This document shows positions 37,836 through 46,017 of a DNA stretch of 64,000 nt, piece after piece. Position 1 is the first letter of the stretch. Each line of letters opens with the position of its first letter. Origin of the DNA: Pedobacter frigoris (GTDB lineage Bacteria > Bacteroidota > Bacteroidia > Sphingobacteriales > Sphingobacteriaceae); assembly GCF_005116445.1 (NCBI RefSeq), contig NZ_SWBQ01000002.1, forward strand, positions 434,001-498,000. Reading direction: 5' to 3'. Both the position numbers and the translations under genes were made by a program. Below the pieces are notes generated by a model. That model did no database searches and was not told the DNA's origin. It saw only the letters and a list, made by a program, of their open reading frames with translations.

Positions 37836-38777
37836 TTAAACGTTAAAAAGATCGCTGATAGACCCATGCTCATTTACATTGGCAATTGCCTTTGCAAATA
37901 AAGGAGCTGTGCTCAGTACCCTTATTTTTGGACTCTGTTGCTTCAAAGGAATTGTATCTGTTACAATCAGCTCTGTAAGCATAGAATTCTCTATAGTCTC
38001 ATACGCTTTTCCAGATAATACCGGATGCGTACATACCGCTCTAACACTCTTCGCGCCTTTCTCCATAATCAGAGCGGCTGCTTTTGCAAGTGTACCTGCT
38101 GTATCACAAATATCATCGATCAGCACAATGTCCATCCCTGTCACGTCACCTATGATCGACATAGATTCGATTTCATTGGCACGTTTACGGCGCTTGTCAC
38201 AAATAACCACCTCCGCATTAAAGAACTTTGCAAAAGTACGTGCCCTGTAAGATCCACCCATGTCTGGAGAAGCTATCGTAAGATTCTCTAAACCCAGACT
38301 CTTGATATAAGGAACAAAAATCACTGAACCATCAAGGTGATCAACCGGAATATCAAAGAAACCCTGGATCTGAGCTGCGTGCAGATCCATCGTCATGATC
38401 CTGTGGATCCCTGCAGATTTCAACAAATTGGCAACAAGCTTTGCACCAATTGCCACACGTGGTTTATCTTTCCTGTCTTGTCTGGCCAAACCATAATAAG
38501 GAACTACTGCAGTGATGTAATGTGCAGACGCTCTTTTAGCAGCATCTACCATCAACAACAATTCCATTAAATTATCAGAAGGCTGGTAAGTAGACTGAAT
38601 CAGGAACACATCACATCCCCTCACCGTTTCATCATAAGAAGGCTGGAACTCACCATCACTAAACCTGTTTAGCGTAACGTCACCTAGAGGTTTGCCGTAC
38701 TGTTCGGCAATCTTGATTGCCAAATCTTTTGTACCCGTTCCGGCAAAAAGTTTAACTGGGTTAAATTGCAATGGCAT
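37836..38777 (-). CDS. prs: Ribose-phosphate pyrophosphokinase (PRPP synthase)
   Basis: A 313-residue class I enzyme making PRPP from ribose-5-phosphate and ATP. The ATP flap and binding parts are visible (RFSDGEFQPSYDETVRG; YYGLARQDRKDKPR), as is the PRPP loop VLIDDICDTAGTL. Start MPLQFNPVKLF at 38775-38777; a longer frame would run back towards the tRNA gene and is rejected. A terminator-like hairpin lies only 25 nt upstream of the ATG. Confidence 0.97.
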   Translation of the reverse strand: MPLQFNPVKLFAGTGTKDLAIKIAEQYGKPLGDVTLNRFSDGEFQPSYDETVRGCDVFLIQSTYQPSDNLMELLLMVDAAKRASAHYITAVVPYYGLARQDRKDKPRVAIGAKLVANLLKSAGIHRIMTMDLHAAQIQGFFDIPVDHLDGSVIFVPYIKSLGLENLTIASPDMGGSYRARTFAKFFNAEVVICDKRRKRANEIESMSIIGDVTGMDIVLIDDICDTAGTLAKAAALIMEKGAKSVRAVCTHPVLSGKAYETIENSMLTELIVTDTIPLKQQSPKIRVLSTAPLFAKAIANVNEHGSISDLFNV

Positions 38778-38802
38778 GATCGATTGGATATCAATGCTGG
38801 TT

Positions 38803-38840
38803 AAAAAAAATCGGATTGCGCTGTTTAATTCACAATCCGA
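38803..38840 (-). terminator. Terminator/attenuator between tRNA-Gln and prs
   Basis: TCGGATTG (38811-38818) pairs with CAATCCGA (38833-38840), 14-nt loop, followed on the minus strand by a run of eight T (38803-38810). It ends the tRNA transcript, yet prs starts 25 nt later with no room for its own promoter, so prs must depend on read-through or on an overlapping promoter. Confidence 0.75.
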
Positions 38841-38850
38841 ATATTGTTTG

Positions 38851-38922
38851 TTGCCCGACCAGGATTCGAACCTAGACAAACGGTACCAAAAACCGTTGTA
38901 CTACCTTTATACTATCGGGCAA
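38851..38922 (-). tRNA. tRNA-Gln (anticodon TTG)
   Basis: On the minus strand the 7-bp acceptor stem TTGCCCG pairs with CGGGCAA at the end. The T arm contains GGTTCGAATCC. The anticodon stem ACGGT/ACCGT encloses the loop TTTTGGT, giving anticodon TTG for codon CAA (Gln). There is no encoded CCA. It is preceded by a consensus promoter and followed by a terminator hairpin. Confidence 0.93.
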
Positions 38923-39317
38923 TCTTCCATTTAAAAGGCTTGCTTTGAAACGGAATGCAAATCTACGCAGATTTTTCATTTCTGCAAGCCCCAAATAAAA
39001 AAAATGTGAAATATTTTTTGCCCGCCAGCTTTCAAAAGCAATTATTCCCAGTAAATCAGTACCTTAAATCAAGCATTTTTTTTTCGATTAAACACGCCCA
39101 TTCCCATATACACCGTGATCTATTACCAACAATCACATGATCCTCCCCTCAGTATAGAGAAAACACGCTGTATAAATGAGTACAAAAACTTACAAAAGGG
39201 GCTCTACAAGCTTTAAAATTTGTTAAACTCCTTATTACTTTATACGATTATCAATCTTATTCTTTATTTTCGGCTGCGCTTTAGTAGGCTCACTATTAAT
39301 AACTACTTAATAAGGAA
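38923..39317. other. Intergenic region upstream of the DUF2723 gene
   Basis: This 395-bp stretch holds the divergent tRNA-Gln promoter at its left end and, near 39313-39317, the ribosome-binding sequence (AAGGA) of the DUF2723 gene. A weak TATTTTCG box lies around 39265-39275. I see no gene or conserved RNA in the middle. Confidence 0.5.
38958..38987 (-). promoter_or_regulatory. Promoter of tRNA-Gln
   Basis: The minus strand reads TTG (38985-38987), 19 bp, then TAGATTTG (38958-38965), a perfect match to the Bacteroidota consensus. The predicted transcript starts about 30 nt before the mature tRNA 5' end. Confidence 0.7.
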
Positions 39318-42300
39318 ATGAATTATTCAAAGATTAATAACATCACCGGCTGGATCTGTTTTGGAATTGCCGCTTTAACTTACATTTTAACATTAGAACC
39401 TTCAGTAAGTTTCTGGGATTGCGGAGAGTTTATCGCCTCTGCATTAAAAATGCAGGTAGTTCACCAGCCTGGTGCCCCGTTATTCCTGATGATTCAGCGC
39501 TTTTTCTCTCTATTTGCTTTTGGTGACGTGACTAAAGTCGCTTACTTTATGAATGTGGGTTCTGGCATTGCCAGCGCTGCAACCATATTGTTCTTATTCT
39601 GGACCATTACGGCCCTGGCAAAAAAGGTATTAATCAAACAAGATGAAGAAATCACAAAAGCCAATCTGATCAGCATCATGGGTGCTGGTGCCGTTGGTGC
39701 GCTTGCTTATACATTTTCTGACAGCTTCTGGTTCTCAGCTGTTGAGTCAGAGGTATACGCACTTTCTTCGTTATTTACCGCAATTGTTTTCTGGGCCATA
39801 TTAAAATGGGAAGCTGTGGCTGAAGAGCCCCGCGCCGACCGCTGGTTATTATTCATCGCCTATATCATGGGTCTGTCAATTGGTATCCACTTATTGAACC
39901 TATTGACTATCCCGGCAATTGGCTTTGTTTATTATTTTAAAAAGACCAAAAAACCAACTTCATCCGGTGTTATTAAAGCAGGGATAGTAGGTGTACTTAT
40001 CCTTGCAGTTATTCAATATGGCATCATTCAATACTTGGTATCATTCGGCGCTTATTTCGATCTTTTCTTTGTCAATACCTTAGGAATGGGATTTGGTTCG
40101 GGGGTTATTTTCTTTGCCCTCCTGCTGATCGGCGCTTTAGTTTGGGGTATCCGTTACTCCATCAAACACCAGAAAAAAATACTTAACCTGGCGCTATTGT
40201 CAACTGTACTGATCATCTTCGGTTATGGTTCTTTTGCTATGATCATTATTCGTGCAAAAGCCGACCCTAACTTAAACAATAGTGATCCGGACAACGCCTT
40301 CTCATTCCTTGGTTACCTAAACAGGGAACAATACGGAGACAGACCATTACTATTTGGGCCCAATTATAACTCAGAGCCTGTTAATTATAAAGAAGGAAAG
40401 ACCTTATATAGAAAAGGTGCCGAAAAATATGAGGTAGCAGGTAAGAAAACTGAGACTGAGTACGACAAAACTACTCCCTTCCCACGTATGTATAGTGACG
40501 ATCCAAGACACGTAGAATACTACCGTGAAATGATGGGACTGGATGAAACCCATTTCCCTAATCTGGTAGACAACTTTGGATTCTTCTTCAGTTACCAGAT
40601 CGGACAAATGTACATGAGGTATTTTATGTGGAACTTCGCAGGCCGTCAAAATGACGATCAGGGACAAGGAAGTCTATATGAAGGCCAATGGCTAAGTGGG
40701 GTAAAACCTATAGATGCGATTCGCTTAGGCGATCAAAGCCACCTCCCTCCTTCCATAACTGAAAGCAAAGCTTACAATCGCTTCTTCTTCCTTCCGCTGA
40801 TCATAGGCTTAATTGGAGCTATATGGCACTTTAAACGTGATCAAAAGGATGCTGGTATTGTTGCTTTATTATTCTTCTTTACAGGGATTGCAATCGTGCT
40901 CTACCTGAATCAAAAGCCTCTGGAACCCAGAGAGCGGGATTATGCTTATGCAGGTTCCTTCTATGCATTTGCCATATGGATAGGAATTGGTGTACTTGCC
41001 ATCAGGGAATGGTTATTTAAAAAGATTACTCCGGCAACGGGTGCTGTTTTGGCTACCGTAATCGGACTTTTTGCTGCTCCTGTTATCATGGCCGCTCAGG
41101 GATGGGATGATCATGACCGCTCAACCAAAATGGTTGCGCATGATATTGCCGTTGATTACCTGCAGTCATGTGCCCCAAATGCAATCTTATTTACATACGG
41201 TGACAACGATACTTACCCACTATGGTACGCGCAGGAAGTAGAAAACATCAGACCGGATATCAGATTGGTAAACCTAAGCTTATTCGATACTGACTGGTAC
41301 ATCAATGGGATGAAGCGCAAACAAAACGAGTCAGATCCATTGCCGCTATCTATGAATGAATCACAATACGTTCAGGGAGTCAGAGATGTGATGTACTTCC
41401 AGGATTATAAAATCGCAGGTTCAATAGAACTGAAGAACATCGTCGATCTATTGTTATCAGACAATGACGAAGACAAACTGCCAATGAACGATGGCAAAAA
41501 AGTCAACTTTATTCCTACAAAGAACTTCAAACTTACTGTAAACCGCGAAGATGTGATCAAAAACGGTGTTGTAAGCATTGCCGACTCGTCGAAAATTGCA
41601 CCAGAGCTAGAATGGAAATTCAATAAAAACTATGTGACCAAAGGTACATTGGCTATGCTTGATCTATTGGCCCACAACAATTGGAAGAGACCAATCTATT
41701 TTGCAAGTACAGTACCTTCAGAGCAATACAATGGCCTCGACAATTACCTTTACAATGAGGGGCTGGCACTTCGTTTATTACCATTAAAAGCCGACACTAC
41801 TGTTAGCAGAAGCGAGTTGATAAACACTCCCGTACTATACAATAACCTGATGAACAAGTTCGTATGGGGCAATGTTAAAAATGCAAGCTATCTTGATACA
41901 CAGTCTGCTGATGACATCTCTATTTTCACGAATGTATTTAATAACGCCATTACCGGCCTGCTTAGAGAAGGAAAAATTGAAGATGCTAAAAAAGTAGCTA
42001 ACCGTTATTTTGAGACAATGCCTGATCAGTTCTATGGCATGCGCTCTATGATGGGAACTTATTTCATGGCAGAGAACCTGTATGACCTTAATGATATCCC
42101 TAAAGCCAATGCTTTGATTGAAAAAGCCGCAGATTATATACAGAAAGAACTTACTTACCTTGGAGACGTATCACAAAGCAAGAATAAGTTTATTGGTAAT
42201 CAAAACGTTCAGTTGGGCATGTCATTCTTAAATCAAATGTCAAAAACAACGGCTAAATACAAACAGACTAAACTAACTGAAAAGTTAAATAATCAGTTTG

Positions 42301-42344
42301 CAGCTCTGGAATCAAGGTTCTCAAGATACTTTGCGCCCCAATAA
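39318..42344 (+). CDS. DUF2723 integral membrane protein (GT117-type)
   Basis: A 1008-residue protein. The N-terminal ~600 residues hold about 12 hydrophobic helices. The DUF2723 motif is near the start (EPSVSFWDCGEFIASALKMQ, residues 28-47, then HQPGAPLF), including the acidic residue pair expected of GT-C glycosyltransferases. A soluble domain follows with FTYGDNDTYPLWYAQE, WYINGMKRKQNES and RPIYFASTVPSEQY, then a helical repeat tail. DUF2723/TMEM260-like proteins transfer sugars to proteins from lipid carriers in eukaryotes; the bacterial substrate is unknown. Good RBS AAGGA. Confidence 0.82.
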   Translation: MNYSKINNITGWICFGIAALTYILTLEPSVSFWDCGEFIASALKMQVVHQPGAPLFLMIQRFFSLFAFGDVTKVAYFMNVGSGIASAATILFLFWTITALAKKVLIKQDEEITKANLISIMGAGAVGALAYTFSDSFWFSAVESEVYALSSLFTAIVFWAILKWEAVAEEPRADRWLLFIAYIMGLSIGIHLLNLLTIPAIGFVYYFKKTKKPTSSGVIKAGIVGVLILAVIQYGIIQYLVSFGAYFDLFFVNTLGMGFGSGVIFFALLLIGALVWGIRYSIKHQKKILNLALLSTVLIIFGYGSFAMIIIRAKADPNLNNSDPDNAFSFLGYLNREQYGDRPLLFGPNYNSEPVNYKEGKTLYRKGAEKYEVAGKKTETEYDKTTPFPRMYSDDPRHVEYYREMMGLDETHFPNLVDNFGFFFSYQIGQMYMRYFMWNFAGRQNDDQGQGSLYEGQWLSGVKPIDAIRLGDQSHLPPSITESKAYNRFFFLPLIIGLIGAIWHFKRDQKDAGIVALLFFFTGIAIVLYLNQKPLEPRERDYAYAGSFYAFAIWIGIGVLAIREWLFKKITPATGAVLATVIGLFAAPVIMAAQGWDDHDRSTKMVAHDIAVDYLQSCAPNAILFTYGDNDTYPLWYAQEVENIRPDIRLVNLSLFDTDWYINGMKRKQNESDPLPLSMNESQYVQGVRDVMYFQDYKIAGSIELKNIVDLLLSDNDEDKLPMNDGKKVNFIPTKNFKLTVNREDVIKNGVVSIADSSKIAPELEWKFNKNYVTKGTLAMLDLLAHNNWKRPIYFASTVPSEQYNGLDNYLYNEGLALRLLPLKADTTVSRSELINTPVLYNNLMNKFVWGNVKNASYLDTQSADDISIFTNVFNNAITGLLREGKIEDAKKVANRYFETMPDQFYGMRSMMGTYFMAENLYDLNDIPKANALIEKAADYIQKELTYLGDVSQSKNKFIGNQNVQLGMSFLNQMSKTTAKYKQTKLTEKLNNQFAALESRFSRYFAPQ

Positions 42345-42363
42345 AGGGGGCGCTCCTATGCTG

Positions 42364-42431
42364 TTCTCCGGCTGCATAATTTGGCTCTGAAGGGAGCCAA
42401 AAGACGCTATGCCGGTTCGCAGCATACTCGC
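42364..42431 (+). repeat. 68-bp inverted-repeat arm (left), downstream of the DUF2723 gene
   Basis: It matches the reverse complement of 42642-42709 with two mismatches over 68 bp. The arm itself folds: TTTGGCTC pairs with GAGCCAAA around TGAAGG, and outer GCATA/TATGC and CCG/CGG can extend the stem. It starts 20 nt after the stop codon of the upstream gene, pointing in the gene's direction. Confidence 0.85.
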
Positions 42432-42448
42432 GCTTAGTACGCCCAAAC

Positions 42449-42503
42449 TAATAAAAGGGAGAAGGCCTGCGATGATTAATCGCAGGCCTTCTCCCTTTTA
42501 TTA
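42449..42503. terminator. 25-bp perfect hairpin between the repeat arms
   Basis: The stem starts TAATAAAAGGGAGAAGGCCT at 42449 and is exactly mirrored up to 42503 around the loop GATTA. A/T-rich bases close both ends, making a bidirectional terminator for the convergent DUF2723 and accA genes. Confidence 0.85.
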
Positions 42504-42591
42504 TCTAGTGTAAATTTTACTCTTTATCTAATAACTAATTCGATTGTCTTGCTTAATGTATGAAACGTATTAACCATCAATGAAGGCATCT

Positions 42592-42624
42592 ACTTCCGCA
42601 TGGCAAACTCGAGTTTCCGGAAGT
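42592..42624. repeat. Nested palindrome in the DUF2723-accA gap
   Basis: ACTTCCG (42592-42598) and CGGAAGT (42618-42624) flank the 12-bp palindrome AAACTCGAGTTT (42605-42616). No T-run follows. It could be a protein-binding site or a remnant of the flanking repeat unit. Confidence 0.5.
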
Positions 42625-42641
42625 CGCTGGTTAGCCTAGAA

Positions 42642-42709
42642 GCGAGTATTCTGTGAACCGGCATAGCGTCTTTTGGCTCCCTTCAGAGCCAAATTATGCA
42701 GCCGGAGAA
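42642..42709 (-). repeat. 68-bp inverted-repeat arm (right), downstream of accA
   Basis: This is the partner of 42364-42431. It begins 13 nt after the accA stop and has the same orientation relative to accA as the left arm has to the DUF2723 gene, so each of the two convergent genes carries the same 3' element. The 378-bp gap between the genes contains nothing else coding. Confidence 0.85.
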
Positions 42710-42722
42710 TCAGAATGCGAGC

Positions 42723-43685
42723 TTACTCGTTGACAACCCCCATTGCACAGAACTTCTCAATTCTCGTCGCAATCATTTTCTCTGTTTTCTCTTTTTTAAG
42801 CTCTTTAAGATCTTTCAAAATCTGCTCTTTAACAGTTTCCGCCATTAACTCCGGATTCTGATGTGCTCCACCAAGTGGTTCCTTAATAATCCCGTCAATT
42901 AGCTTGTTGCTGTACATGTCATCAGAAGTCAACTTCAGACATTCTGCAGCTCTTTCTTTATAATCCCAGCTCCTCCATAAGATAGACGAACAAGACTCAG
43001 GAGAAATTACAGAATACCAGGTATGTTCCAACATGTAAACTTTGTCGCCAATACCAATACCCAAAGCACCTCCTGAAGCACCCTCACCTACAACAAAACA
43101 AATGATAGGCACTTTCAATACAGACATTTCAAGCAAATTGCGAGCGATAGCTTCACCTTGACCGCGCTCTTCTGCCTCAAGGCCCGGGTAAGCACCCATC
43201 GTATCAATAAAAGAGATTACCGGTTTATTGAATTTTTCTGCTAAACGCATTAGACGCAATGCCTTTCTATAGCCTTCAGGATTGGCCATACCAAAATTAC
43301 GGTATTGACGCTCTTTGGTATTTTTACCTTTCTGATGACCGATAATCATAACCGTCTGCCCATCGATGGTAGCAAAACCGCCTATAATGGCCTTATCGTC
43401 TTTAACGGTTCTATCACCGTGCATTTCTATAAAGTCATCGCAAATCAGGCTGATGTAATCCAGCGTCTGAGGTCGTTCAGCATGCCTTGACATCTGAACT
43501 TTTTGCCAACCGGTAAGGTTGCTATATAAAGACTGCTGTGTCTGTACCAGCTTTTCTTCCAGTTCTGTTAGGGTAGCAGACATATCTACTTTTGTTTTAT
43601 CCGCAACCTGTTTCACCTTCTCAATTTGCTGAACAAGTTCAGTCAAAGGCTTTTCAAAATCAAATGATGTTTTTATCTGTTCCAT
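42723..43685 (-). CDS. accA: Acetyl-CoA carboxylase carboxyltransferase alpha subunit
   Basis: A 320-residue protein (first step of fatty acid synthesis, malonyl-CoA formation with AccB, AccC and AccD). Signatures: [60 protein letters not shown] and the oxyanion glycine region [20 protein letters not shown]. The N-terminal coiled region of about 60 residues is normal. It stands alone here; accD is not adjacent. Confidence 0.97.
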   Translation of the reverse strand: MEQIKTSFDFEKPLTELVQQIEKVKQVADKTKVDMSATLTELEEKLVQTQQSLYSNLTGWQKVQMSRHAERPQTLDYISLICDDFIEMHGDRTVKDDKAIIGGFATIDGQTVMIIGHQKGKNTKERQYRNFGMANPEGYRKALRLMRLAEKFNKPVISFIDTMGAYPGLEAEERGQGEAIARNLLEMSVLKVPIICFVVGEGASGGALGIGIGDKVYMLEHTWYSVISPESCSSILWRSWDYKERAAECLKLTSDDMYSNKLIDGIIKEPLGGAHQNPELMAETVKEQILKDLKELKKEKTEKMIATRIEKFCAMGVVNE

Positions 43686-44161
43686 AAGGGGCTGTAAAAA
43701 TAAGGATTTTATTTTAAATCTCTCACAGGCTGTTTATGTTTCATTGCCCGACTCAAATAATCAACTATTTAACTGTTATTGTACCCTCGCTCTGCAGTGG
43801 GTGTTCCCGATATATACTATGCTTTTTTATTGCCAAATTTTTGCTATGATATTGCCTTTCTTTTGCCAATAGCAAAAGGATAGCAAAACAATAGCAAAAG
43901 GAAAGCAAAAGAATAGCAAAACAAAAATACTGCACATCATTTGAAAATAACCCGTAGTTAAACCGGTCAACCTGACTTGAGAACACACGAACTTACTCAA
44001 GGAGCTCCAAAAATTACGAATACTTTGCAGGTACAAAACCAATCTGGTTACATTCTCGTAATTAGATATTAATATGAAGAATCATAGATCTCATCATAAT
44101 TGTGTTACATTAGCTAATTATAACAGGGATAAAAAGCATCATTTCATCTATAAAACAACAA
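43686..44161. other. Intergenic region between accA and the desaturase gene
   Basis: This 476-bp stretch is AT-rich and contains the 11-bp tandem repeats at 43867-43921. Overlapping short open frames on the minus strand are only translations of these repeats. No RNA gene is recognised. It must hold promoters for both divergent genes, but no clear TAnnTTTG box was found. Confidence 0.5.
43867..43921. repeat. Five tandem 11-bp repeats (nnATAGCAAAA)
   Basis: Units: CAATAGCAAAA, GGATAGCAAAA, CAATAGCAAAA, GGAAAGCAAAA and GAATAGCAAAA, in perfect 11-bp register. A preceding CTTTTGC forms a small stem with the first GCAAAAG. The one-turn period would place each unit on the same DNA face, suiting a protein-binding array or a phase-variable spacer. 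It lies between the divergent accA and desaturase genes. Confidence 0.8.
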
Positions 44162-45310
44162 ATGGCAAAAAAAGTCACATTCATTAATGCCAATAAATCT
44201 ACTTTTTATGCCACTGTAAGGAAGCGAGTCGACGCTTATTTCATTGAAAACTCCATTTCCGTTAATGCAAATGCAGCCATGTGGGTCAAAGCTGTGTTTT
44301 TTTTAACAGGCCTCACTGCCTGTTATCTATTGATACTCCTTGGAAATTTCAACGCATACATCACATTGACGTTGACCGTATTGTTGGGCATGTTTGGCGC
44401 GTTTGTAGGATTCAACATTTGTCACGATGCCATTCATAAAGCATTTTCGAAGAATGCCAACGTAAATAAAGCCTTGAGTTTTATATTTAACCTCATAGGG
44501 GCCAGCCCATATGTTTGGAATATATGTCATAACATCGTTCACCATACTTATACAAACATTGCGGGGCATGATGAAGACATAGATGTTGCTCCTGGTCTAA
44601 TTAGATTTTCTGAATCAGAGACTGTCAATAAGTTGCAGCGCTACCAGCATTTTTACGCTTTTGTACTTTATAGCTTTGCGATGTTATCCTGGGTCTTCAG
44701 AAAGGATTTCAAGAAATTCTTTCAAAAAAAAATAGGTGAGCATGTCTTAGACCACCCTAGAGCAGAATATTTTAAGCTATTTGTATATAAAGGGATTTAT
44801 TATTTTCTGTTCATAGTACTTCCTCTAATGGTAATGGATATTACCTGGTGGCAATTTCTCATTGGATTCTTAACGATGCAGCTCGCACAGGGTCTTGTAC
44901 TTGGTCTTGTATTTCAACTTGCCCATGTTGTTGAAGGCACTTCATTCCCTTCTCCAGATCAAAAAGGGAATATAGAAGAGGCCTGGGCCGAACACCAAAT
45001 GAGAACCACTGCCAATTTTTCGGTAGACAGTAAGATAGCAGCATTTTTCTGTGGAGGTTTAAACAGACAGATAGAACATCATTTATTCCCAAAGATATGT
45101 CACATTCATTATCCTCAAATTGGGAAAATTGTAAAAGAAACTGCACTGGAATTTGGCTTACCTTATATAGAAAGCACAACATTTAGTGCTGCGCTGGTTT
45201 CGCACTACAAGACACTTCGCCGCCTGGGAAAAGAAGCTTATGAAGAAAATAGGTATGTAAATAAATCTTCCTGTTTGCTTACGCGCAAGGTTTCTGCAAT
45301 ACACAGTTAG
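44162..45310 (+). CDS. Membrane fatty acid desaturase, front-end-like
   Basis: A 382-residue protein with paired membrane helices and the three di-iron histidine boxes: HDAIH (about residue 86), HNIVHH (about residue 122) and QIEHH (about residue 300). The Q in place of the first H in box 3 is typical of front-end (delta-5/delta-6) desaturases and linoleoyl-CoA-desaturase-like bacterial enzymes. The fused cytochrome b5 domain of eukaryotic front-end enzymes is absent, so electrons must come from a separate ferredoxin or flavoprotein. It ends 3 bp from the convergent SGNH gene. Confidence 0.87.
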   Translation: MAKKVTFINANKSTFYATVRKRVDAYFIENSISVNANAAMWVKAVFFLTGLTACYLLILLGNFNAYITLTLTVLLGMFGAFVGFNICHDAIHKAFSKNANVNKALSFIFNLIGASPYVWNICHNIVHHTYTNIAGHDEDIDVAPGLIRFSESETVNKLQRYQHFYAFVLYSFAMLSWVFRKDFKKFFQKKIGEHVLDHPRAEYFKLFVYKGIYYFLFIVLPLMVMDITWWQFLIGFLTMQLAQGLVLGLVFQLAHVVEGTSFPSPDQKGNIEEAWAEHQMRTTANFSVDSKIAAFFCGGLNRQIEHHLFPKICHIHYPQIGKIVKETALEFGLPYIESTTFSAALVSHYKTLRRLGKEAYEENRYVNKSSCLLTRKVSAIHS

Positions 45311-45313
45311 CCA

Positions 45314-46003
45314 CTAGTTAAGGTATCCTCCATCATTTAGTATCTTAGACCATACCTGATAACCTTCTGGCTTAAGGTGTAAACCATCCATGGTCAGTTC
45401 CGCTTTTAGGCGCTTATTCTCATCTAAAAAATGAGGATATAAATCTATAACCGTGACTTTTCTGTCTGCCAGTTTCCTGATCTGATCATTTAACCAAAGA
45501 ATATGTTCGTCTTTACCATAATGATTTTTAAACTTCTCAAATGTGCTGTTGACTGGCAACAAGGTATAAAAATAGATCTTGGTTTTCTTAGCACCTCTTT
45601 TCAGCCGATCGATGATCAATTTATAATTCCGAAGGATCAAGCTGTCGGGTATATTTCTTGAAACATCATTAACTCCTATCAGCACAAAAACCTTTGCAGG
45701 CTTTCTAGAAATGACCTCGTCCAGACGTTCCAATACGCCAAAAGTAATGTCGCCGGAAATCCCCCTGTTCTTTGCATTTGACAAATTCAGTAATTTAGAC
45801 CAGTCTGTACCAGCGGTGATGCTGTTACCAAGAAACACAAACTCCTTTTTCGACTTTTCTTCTGCCTGGAATTTCGCTGTTAGTTCTTTGTATTTCGCAG
45901 GCCGGTAAGTACTGTCCCACCTTACAGTTTGGGCATTTGCATTACCAAAAGCCAACAACTGAAGCAAGAATAAGAATAAAACGTGCTTGAAAAGTAGTTT
46001 CAT
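45314..46003 (-). CDS. Secreted SGNH/GDSL hydrolase
   Basis: A 229-residue protein with signal peptide (ending FGNANAQ) and the SGNH blocks: FLGNSITAG (I, catalytic Ser), GISGD (II, Gly), IGVNDVS (III, Asn) and MDGLHLKPEGY (V, Asp/His). It is an esterase acting on acyl or acetyl groups in the periplasm. It lies 14 bp downstream of the GlpT-type gene, so probably in the same operon; de-acylation of phospholipids or esterified glycerophosphate polymers is a plausible job. Confidence 0.85.
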   Translation of the reverse strand: MKLLFKHVLFLFLLQLLAFGNANAQTVRWDSTYRPAKYKELTAKFQAEEKSKKEFVFLGNSITAGTDWSKLLNLSNAKNRGISGDITFGVLERLDEVISRKPAKVFVLIGVNDVSRNIPDSLILRNYKLIIDRLKRGAKKTKIYFYTLLPVNSTFEKFKNHYGKDEHILWLNDQIRKLADRKVTVIDLYPHFLDENKRLKAELTMDGLHLKPEGYQVWSKILNDGGYLN

Positions 46004-46017
46004 AGTGTCAAAATTGT

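Noticed and set aside
38778..38879. N-terminal extension of PRPP synthase by 34 residues
   Set aside because: The frame runs through the terminator and into the tRNA-Gln gene; the canonical start MPLQFNPVKLF is present downstream.
42364..42709. Insertion sequence bounded by inverted repeats
   Set aside because: Only 210 bp between the arms, no transposase fragment, no target duplication seen; orientation after each gene fits a 3' element better.
43867..43921. Possible CRISPR array
   Set aside because: The repeat unit is 11 bp with no spacers and no cas genes.
43765..44042. Minus-strand open frames of 71-73 codons over the 11-bp repeats
   Set aside because: They are translations of the tandem repeat with no start signal, and two frames overlap each other.
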